From Mytilus edulis (lineage: Eukaryota; Mollusca; Bivalvia; Mytilida; Mytilidae), in assembly GCF_963676685.1 (NCBI RefSeq), contig NC_092346.1, positions 91,484,255-91,548,254 of the forward strand: DNA of 64,000 nt, read 5' to 3'. Below are positions 57,418 through 64,000 of the stretch, one piece after another. The notes below the pieces were generated by a model. The model made no database searches. It was not told the origin of the DNA and saw only the letters and a program-made list of their open reading frames with translations. Positions within the stretch are counted from its first letter, which is position 1; each line of letters begins with the position of its first letter. The translations under genes and the position numbers were made by a program.

Positions 57418-57695
57418 TTTATCGCTATTTTGTGCATTTTTCCTCTGATCTTTTTTGTGATAATTTTCATATCATGCTACTCGCTTGAGATGGAAAATTA
57501 TCGCAAGAAACTAAGCAGGCACGTGGCGTTGCTAACGAAATGACATGAAATTGACAACGTCGTCATAGGTAAAATAGCGATAAACAGATTATCATTGGTT
57601 ATCTCAACTTGATTGCCTTTCTCGCTTTCGCCGTGCCGGCTCAAGCGAGAAAATCAATCTCGTTGAGATGATCAACGATAATCTATAATTATGTT
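57418..57695 (+). repeat. Dispersed 270-bp repeat, copy 3
   Basis: Same family as 37060 and 40590; the best preserved of the three. The ends show short inverse words (tatcgctattttg at the left, gcgataaacagattatc inside). Confidence 0.75.
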
Positions 57696-57752
57696 TCCTG
57701 AAAATTGATAAATATCAAAGCAACGTAGAGCTGTTTGTTCTTGTTCGTATAA

Positions 57753-57932
57753 TAAAATTGAGAATGGAAATGTGGAATTTGTCAAAGAGACAACAACCCG
57801 ACCATAGAAAAACATACAACAGCAGAATTAAGGTCACCAACAGGTCTTCAATGCAGCGAAAAATTCCCGCATCCGGAGGCGTCCTTCAGCTGGCCCCTAT
57901 ACAATATATATACTAGTTCAGTGATAACGATT
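57753..57932 (+). repeat. SINE-like mussel repeat
   Basis: attgagaatggaaatgtgga, gtcaaagagacaacaacccg and ggtcaccaacaggtcttcaa are shared with 63905-64000. Confidence 0.75.
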
Positions 57933-58005
57933 TAATGTCATGTTTGTCTGTGATGACCCCCCTTTTCGGGATTGCATGAGAATTGTAGTTATCTCGTACC
58001 CACAT

Positions 58006-58099
58006 GCACTTGTTTCTATCCATAGGAAGGTCGACTATCCATATAAAACTATTTATATGGATAATCGACCTTAAGCTTCCTATGGATAGAAACAAGTGC
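58006..58099. repeat. 94-bp near-perfect hairpin
   Basis: gcacttgtttctatccatag ... and its inverse form arms of about 42 bp around a 5-10 bp loop, interrupted only by a few bulged bases (ta in one arm; ttaagc in the other). Confidence 0.85.
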
Positions 58100-58679
58100 C
58101 TGTGCTCGTACCGCATCAGAAGGACACATATCAACTGAGCAATAATGTTTGGAACTTAGTTTTAAAAATGATGACAAAGTAACATTATGAAAATATTTTT
58201 ATTAAGCTGAAATATACATTTATTCTTTACATGTTTATGTCTTGTAAGATATTTTATTTCTTTCCCGTTTTTTAACATTTGCGTCTGGAAAGTTGAAATG
58301 TTTTAACTTAATCATTTGTGTTAATGGTTAAATATAAATTAATAATGACAATTATTAAAATTAAATCAATAAAGGAAATTATTGTCAAGGAAGTTACAAA
58401 CACTACCAGGGGATAATCCATGATGATTTCTTTTTGAGTTATATGTTTCAGCACATGTATATTTGACCCCAACTTTAGCCTGGTAAACGTGTTGTCTCCT
58501 TGTGAAATATAAAACATATTAAAAATGACTTTCTGCTAAAGTCTTTTATTTATATAAAGTTAAAACCTTCTTACTTTTAACTAGACAACACTCATGTCAG
58601 GTTTAATTCTTGTATATATGTGGATGAAAAATAAAAGTCCCCAAACATTAACATGGCAGCAATTGCTTTTACAGCCTTT

Positions 58680-60230
58680 AAGGCTTTGATTTTATTTGGA
58701 GTGGTAAATTATTCCATACTTTGGTTGCAGAATAATTTATAAAAAATTGTATTTGGTCTTGGAACAAAAAGATCATTATTAGAGACAGATTTTAAGTTGT
58801 GGTGTTGCACATCATCAATATTTAGCATTGCTAAGTAATCAGGTGTTAGTCTATTTACAATTTTATACATTAAAATTGATTTTTGGTATTTTATTCTTTT
58901 GGTAAAAGATAGCCATTTTAAAGATGAAAACATGAAATTAGATGAAATAGAAATATCGCATTCCAGTATAATTCTTGCTACTCTTTTTTGAAGTTTTATG
59001 ATTCAATCTGAATCTTTTTGTAATAAATTTCCCCAAACTGAACTACAATAGTCTATATATGGTAGAATATATGCATTATAAAATATTTGCCTTGTGTGTA
59101 TTGGCAAATATACTTTAATTTTATATAAAAGGGATATTTTAGATGAGATAATTTTACATATACAATCAACATGATCTTCCCAGCTTAAATTTTCATCAAT
59201 GTCAATTCCAAATAATTTGAAAGAACGGACATTCTCAATACATGTTTCGTTAACGGTAATACATAATTCTGATATTTGTGTAAGTTTTTGTTTTAAACCC
59301 AATTTCATACACTTAGTTTTTTGTGCATTGATTTTCATACTATTATTGTTACACCAAAGATTGTATGTAGCATTTAAATCATTTTGACATATGCTGTTTA
59401 TTTTTTCAATGTTTTTATTATGAAAATGCAATGTTGAATCATCAGCATATAAATCCATGTTGGATTGTTTAACATGAAGTGATAAATCATTTATATATAT
59501 TAAAAATAACAGAGGACCTAAAATAGAACCTTGAGGCACTCCATACTTTACAAACGTTTCAGATTTAACGTTAGCATATTGGACTTCTTGTTGTCTTTCA
59601 AACAAATATGATTTTATCCAATCTATCATATGTTCTCCGATATGATAAAATTTTAACTTTTCTAAAAGTATGGCATGGTTAATAAGGTCAAAAGCCTTAC
59701 TGAAATTTAAAAACACTGTACCAACTATTTCTCCATTATCTAAATATTTTAACCATTCGTCAATTAGTTTAGTTAGCGCTGTTTGGCACGAATGACCTTG
59801 TCTGAAACCTGACTGGGCAATATGAAACAATTGTTTATTGTTAAGGATTTGATATAACTGTACATGTGTACATACATGTCTCTTGAAAATTTTAGATATG
59901 GTATTTAAAATAGTAATTGGACGATAATTTGAGGGAATATCTCTTGGTCCTCCTTTATGTATAGCAGTTACTCTTGCAAGTTTTAATTTTTGCGGAAAAC
60001 GATTTGAAGTTATACTTTTGTTTATTAAAAAAGTTAATGATGGCAATATTATTTCTGCACTTAGTTTTAAAAGTTTAGGACCAATTCCATCTGAACTTGT
60101 GGATTTATTAATATAAAGATGTTTTAGTTCAGGACACACCTTTCCAACAGAAATGAGTTTTAAATTAAAATTTTCAGTTTTCTTAGAAAAATCCATATCT
60201 TAAGTATTATTTCCAATAAGTTTTTCAGCT
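58680..60230 (-). mobile_element. 5'-truncated LINE relic upstream of ERCC5
   Basis: Reverse-transcriptase-bearing LINE fragment with coding positions 60196-59003 and a same-frame continuation to about 58709. Upstream sequence lacks the endonuclease. Confidence 0.75.
59003..60196 (-). pseudogene. LINE reverse transcriptase, inactive
   Basis: 397 residues. Motifs: KSTSSDGIGPKLLKL, SNYRPITIL, GFRQGHSCQTAL, motif A as FLNFSKAFDLINH, YGVPQGSILGPLLFLIYIND, YADDSTLH (motif C), and the thumb region SWEDHVDCI. In motif A the first catalytic Asp is Asn (family norm LDFSKAFD), which would abolish polymerisation. A TGA at 59005-59003, where the family has a basic residue (DSD*IIKLQKR), is most simply a CGA to TGA change. 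The frame resumes to 58709 (KWLSFTKRIKYQKSILMYK, PDYLAMLN). It belongs to the Jockey/CR1 side of LINEs. Confidence 0.85.
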
Positions 60231-60318
60231 ACGGATGAAAAATGAACATTTAGAGTATAAACATAACTTATTAAAATTTTTAACTTGTAATTTTTATTTT
60301 ACAGTGTGTTAATAAAAG
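60231..60318 (+). promoter_or_regulatory. ERCC5 upstream sequence
   Basis: tttttattttacag at 60290-60303 looks like a splice acceptor 15 bp before the ATG, so the 5' untranslated region may be split with a first exon further upstream. No TATA box is evident. Confidence 0.35.
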
Positions 60319-60406
60319 ATGGGAGTCCAAGGTTTATGGCAGTTACTAAATCCAACAGGTCGTCCAGTATCATTACAATCACTAGAGGGTAAAATACTTG
60401 CAGTCG
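60319..60406 (+). CDS. ERCC5: ERCC5 exon 1
   Basis: 29 codons plus one base, from ATG in AAGATGGG context to LAV. Donor GTATCC. Confidence 0.94.
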
Positions 60407-63400
60407 GTATCCTTTTTTAAAATCAGTATGCTGTTGATTTCTATGGTCAAAACAATGTGGATGTTTTTAGATTACATTGAAATGTGATATTAAAATTATA
60501 AAGAGAGCATGCAAAAAACTCAAGCTAACATTTACATTACATTACAAAGCCTACAAATAATCAAAAAAATTATAAGGGATCTGGCTTAACAAAAATGAGG
60601 AAAAAATTAATTAAAATATTCCTCTCGATACTATCTTTTGATTGTAAGCAGCTTTTGTCCAATTTTAGTAAAAATCCAGATAGTTTATGAATCTAATAAA
60701 TGTTTTAAAAACTATAACTGCAGACTGTATGTAATGTTAACTGGAAGAAAAACTAAGTTCATTTGTAAGTAAAATAAGGAAAAACAGGAACAAAATTTTA
60801 ACAAAATTTCCTTCTACATACTAGCTTTTTATCATAAACCAGCTTTGTCCAAGTTTGGTACAAATCCAGGATAGTTAAAGAATGTTATTGAAATTTTAAA
60901 AACTTTAACCACAGAGTGACTATAATGTTTCCTGGGAGAAAAAATGAGTTCATTTATAAGTAAAATAGGGATAAACAGCTTTTTTTTTTTTTTAAATTTA
61001 CTTCTGGATACTATCTTTTGACCATAAGAAAGCTTCTGTCCAAGTTTGGTAGAAATTCAGGACAGGTAAAGAAAGTCATTCAAATTTTAAAAACTTGAAC
61101 CACAGAGTGAATATTTGTGGACACCATTGTCGGCACCGCCGCTGGAATGTAGGATCGCTATGTCTCGCTTTTTCAACAAAAAGTGGAGGCTCGACAAAAA
61201 TACTAAAGTACAAAACTTTAAGACATGTAGATCAGAGTGAATTTACTAAGATTTGCTTCTTCAAAATTAAGGTGTATTAGATTAGTTACATGTATATTTT
61301 CTTTATATTTCCTTAACCCTGCTCTCAGATGTAAGTATATGGTTACACCAGGCAGTGAAGGGTATGAGGGATAGAGATGGCAACCCTCTACCTAATGCTC
61401 ATCTTCAGGTCCTGTTTAACAGACTGTGTAAACTCCTGTACTATAGAATTAAACCTGTCTTTGTTTTTGATGGAGGTGTTCCTGTACTCAAGAAACAAAC
61501 AATGGCAAGTTAAAAAAAAGATTACCATAAATTAAATTCTTAGAGAATTGTATTAGTGATAATTTTTGAAAAGAATGAGCGATAGTCTAGTTTGTTTCAT
61601 GATAACTGTATAAACACAAGCTAAGTCTATGATTTCAACATAGAGGACAAAAATAATGCTTTGACATCCCATTGTTGGTAACAATGAATCTTTAATAAAG
61701 TAAGTTAGTTATTTTGCATCATGCTGAATGAGAAACATCTACATTGCTAAAACAAGATGAATACTGCATGTAACTGAGATGTTATCACGATAGTGAAAAA
61801 AACAAGATGAATACTGCATGTAACTGAGATGTTATCACGATAGTGGAAAGAAACCATCATCATAAATAATATGCATGAAAACAGCATAAATTCACATGTT
61901 TTTGTTATATATAGGCTGGTAGAAGAGAAAAGAAAGAATTTGCAGAACTAGAAAGTGATAAAGCAACAAAAAATCTTGTGCAAAATTTAATGAAAAGCCA
62001 TGCAATCAATGCAGTGTTGAAAAAAGATGACAGCAGTAAACACAGTTCATCTGGACCAAAACCCTCTACCTCAAATCAAGGGAAACCAGATATGTTTGAG
62101 TTACCTCCCCTACCAGAGGAATTTAAAAGGTAATAACCTCATTCTTGTGCATATACAAATATACAAATAATTTTAATTACTGATTTAACTAACAGAGTAA
62201 GATGAGATTTACTAAGAAATATTAAATTCAACATACAGCTTAATAAAACTTTTTATATGATTTGATTTGAATTGAATAGTACCATACAAATGTATATGTT
62301 GTAAATATTAACTTACTAAATATCTTTTTATCATAAAACAATATAGGATAATATATCAAATTTGCACCGTTGGGAACAAGGCCTCAATTGTCATCAGTGA
62401 TAAAAATATGTAAAAATAGATTTTCAAGCTTTACCATACAGCGTTATTGCACGAATATTGGTTACTGGTATCCCTCATATATTGCATTCAAATGTTTTTT
62501 TCAAAATACAAATCAACTCTGAACATTTAACAATATTCCCCTATATATTGCAATTATTGCCCAGATTTAGGGAAAAACTCAACTAGCTGTAAAATGGTAT
62601 GCCTTTTTAAACTAAATTTTTTCATTTTTTTGTTGCAGTATCTCTGAAGAAAGCAGAAGAGCAGAATTTTCAGCTCAAGAAAGATTGTTACTGGTACATG
62701 TTTATCTGTGAATTAAAAAAACAAGCACAAATAGGATAATTTTGGGGGTAATTTGTTGCTGTGAAATTATTATTACAAATGTAGATGTTCATCAAATTAC
62801 AAATTTGTATTTGCGCTATAGTGATCAGTCTGTCCATCCGTACATAAAAAATTGTGTCCTATATTTATCTAGTGAACCATTTTAATTTCATACTTTGTAT
62901 TTGACATGTATGTTAACCAACATCAGAGGGTGTGTCATAATGTTTGTTTAACTTCTTAGGTCAAAAACTTAAGGTGGTACCCAACACTTTCACTAAAATT
63001 AATTTGGCTCGTTTAATTTTTATAAAATTTTGTCAAAGCATTTACTTTGACACTTTAACAAAAAAATAAAAATTTTAAAAATTTTGAACCAACCGTTTTG
63101 TCAGAAAAATTACACTGGTTATATAGCAGATTGACAAACACCAATTTTGATCATTGTGAAGCTTTATATTGCCTTTACAACACAACGTTATTAAAACGTT
63201 TGGCTGATTTTACAGAGTTATCTCCCTGTAGTGTTAGGTACCACCTTAAGTTTCAGTTGACAGCCCTATGTCTTATGGTACATATCAAGTCCGCTCTGTA
63301 ACTTGAGAACCGTTACGATTTCAAAGTTCATTCTTGATATTATTTGTCACCAAAAAAAGGAAGAAAAAACAATGGATTGGATGAACTTTTGTGAAAATAT

Positions 63401-63568
63401 GATATATTGCATTAGAGGTTTTTACAGGATGAGGTTGATTTAGATCAAATTGACATAGAATCAGATGTGTTTAACAGTCTGCCATCAGAAATGAAACATG
63501 AAGTCCTCACGTTGTTAAAAGAAAAGAAGAAAAGACATACATGGAATCAGATACTAGAACTTCCACAG
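60319..63568 (+). CDS. ERCC5: XPG/ERCC5 3'-flap nuclease, 5' part (runs off the window)
   Basis: Exons 60319-60406, 61329-61504, 61915-62129, 62639-62693 and 63428-63568, phases all consistent, 225 codons so far; the rest lies beyond the window. The XPG N-terminal nuclease domain starts [10 protein letters not shown] and has its metal-binding Asp residues at D30 (LAVD) and D77 (VFVFDGG), at the same residue numbers as in human XPG. After residue 95 the long spacer that separates the N and I nuclease regions begins, including the conserved [23 protein letters not shown] cuts 3' of the lesion bubble in nucleotide excision repair and stabilises TFIIH. Intron 2 has a GC donor (ATG|GCAAGT). Confidence 0.95.
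60590..61200 (+). repeat. Tandem 180-bp repeat in ERCC5 intron 1
   Basis: Three diverged units (about 60590-60725, 60760-60945 and 60960-61130) sharing gtccaagtttggtacaaat, aaaactttaaccacagagtg and gagttcatttataagtaaaa, followed by a tail ggaatgtaggatcgctatgt typical of a common mussel repeat. Confidence 0.75.
61329..61504 (+). CDS. ERCC5: ERCC5 exon 2
   Basis: 176 bp, residues 30-88 ([32 protein letters not shown]). Acceptor TCTCAG; donor GCAAGT, a GC-AG intron. Confidence 0.94.
61751..61850 (+). repeat. 50-bp tandem duplication
   Basis: 61751-61800 and 61801-61850 differ at only two positions. ERCC5 intron 2. Confidence 0.95.
61915..62129 (+). CDS. ERCC5: ERCC5 exon 3
   Basis: 215 bp, residues 89-159 ([30 protein letters not shown]). 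Acceptor TATAG, donor GTAATA. Confidence 0.93.
62639..62693 (+). CDS. ERCC5: ERCC5 exon 4
   Basis: 55 bp, residues 160-178 ([19 protein letters not shown]). Acceptor TTGCAG, donor GTACAT. Confidence 0.88.
62973..63245. mobile_element. TTAA-type miniature element
   Basis: The ends GGTGGTACCCAACACT and near-exact inverse are flanked by TTAA (62969-62972, 63246-63249). 273 bp; the frame at 63098-63301 is inside it and not a gene. ERCC5 intron 4. Confidence 0.8.
63428..63568 (+). CDS. ERCC5: ERCC5 exon 5
   Basis: 141 bp, residues 179-225 ([20 protein letters not shown]). Acceptor TTACAG, donor GTTAGT. No further exon is recognisable before the window ends. Confidence 0.93.
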
Positions 63569-63904
63569 GTTAGTACAAGGTGTATACATCTTTAAGATAG
63601 TTTGTTTTTTTTAGGTAAAATCAACATTTTGCATGAATGCACAGTAAATATAGATTGGTTTCCCAATACAAAACACTGTCTAAGTAATTACAACAAATTT
63701 GACCAATGTATCCAATCAGAACCACTACCTGAGTATATACAATATGATAGTGTAAATGTAACAGATCATCACCAAGTTACAAAAACATTCAAAAGTCCAA
63801 AATAATTTTCCAGTGAACTGTATTTGGACAGGATCATATATAAATATCAAAGAAACTGAAATAATCAGTGATACTTGCAAATGACTGAGGCAAAACTGTT
63901 TAAA

Positions 63905-64000
63905 TAAAATTGAGAATGGAAATGGGGAATGTGTCAAAGAGACAACAACCCGACCAAATAAAAAACAACAGCAGAGGGTCACCAACAGGTCTTCAATGTA
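63905..64000 (+). repeat. SINE-like mussel repeat (cut by window end)
   Basis: Same family as 57753-57932, here with the better preserved start aaattgagaatggaaatggg. Confidence 0.75.

Overview
This is eukaryotic, AT-rich, intron-containing DNA that I read as the genome of a marine bivalve, most likely a mussel (Mytilus or a relative). The basis is two animal-type split genes plus several interspersed repeat families that I recognise from mussel sequence, for example the SINE-like copies at 19310-19472, 57753-57932 and 63905-64000 and the composite repeat at 44604-50661. The species is an inference; no database was searched.

Host genes. DKC1 (dyskerin, the H/ACA snoRNP pseudouridine synthase) lies on the minus strand. 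Fourteen coding exons between 53864 and 30813, with matching phases and consensus splice sites, give 496 codons. ERCC5 (XPG nuclease) starts at 60319 on the plus strand and runs off the right edge after five exons. The two genes are head-to-head, 6.4 kb apart. Two intronless open frames of unknown function (12714-13058 plus, 14463-14885 minus) carry some gene-like signals.

Mobile DNA, left to right. A Ty3/gypsy chromodomain retrotransposon sits on the minus strand at 1145-9342. It has a complete 192-bp 5' LTR, a tRNA-type primer site, gag, a textbook -1 frameshift signal, pol broken by one TAG, a polypurine tract, and a 3' LTR cut down to 72 bp that are identical to the 5' LTR. LINE fragments lie at 11331-12290. 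A 9.8-kb element at 17806-27627 has roughly 400-bp terminal inverted repeats and a 6-bp target duplication, and it carries an almost complete LINE (ORF1 with PHD finger, then endonuclease and reverse transcriptase) with a few breaks.

The DKC1 introns are packed with transposons: PIF/Harbinger-like, TTAA-type, hAT-like and TA-type elements, foldbacks, and a nest of three insertions inside one composite repeat. Intron 4 also holds a 467-bp terminal-repeat retrotransposon in miniature whose LTRs carry a tRNA-like RNA polymerase III promoter. Between DKC1 and ERCC5 lie more miniature elements, a degenerate minisatellite and a dead LINE reverse transcriptase.

Most notable observations: (1) six copies of a hairpin in the noncoding ends of the Ty3/gypsy element whose stems show compensatory and sense-strand G.U changes; (2) the Pol III promoter inside the LTRs of the miniature retrotransposon; (3) the giant TIR element; (4) the CpG-rich palindromic element at 49153-49915.
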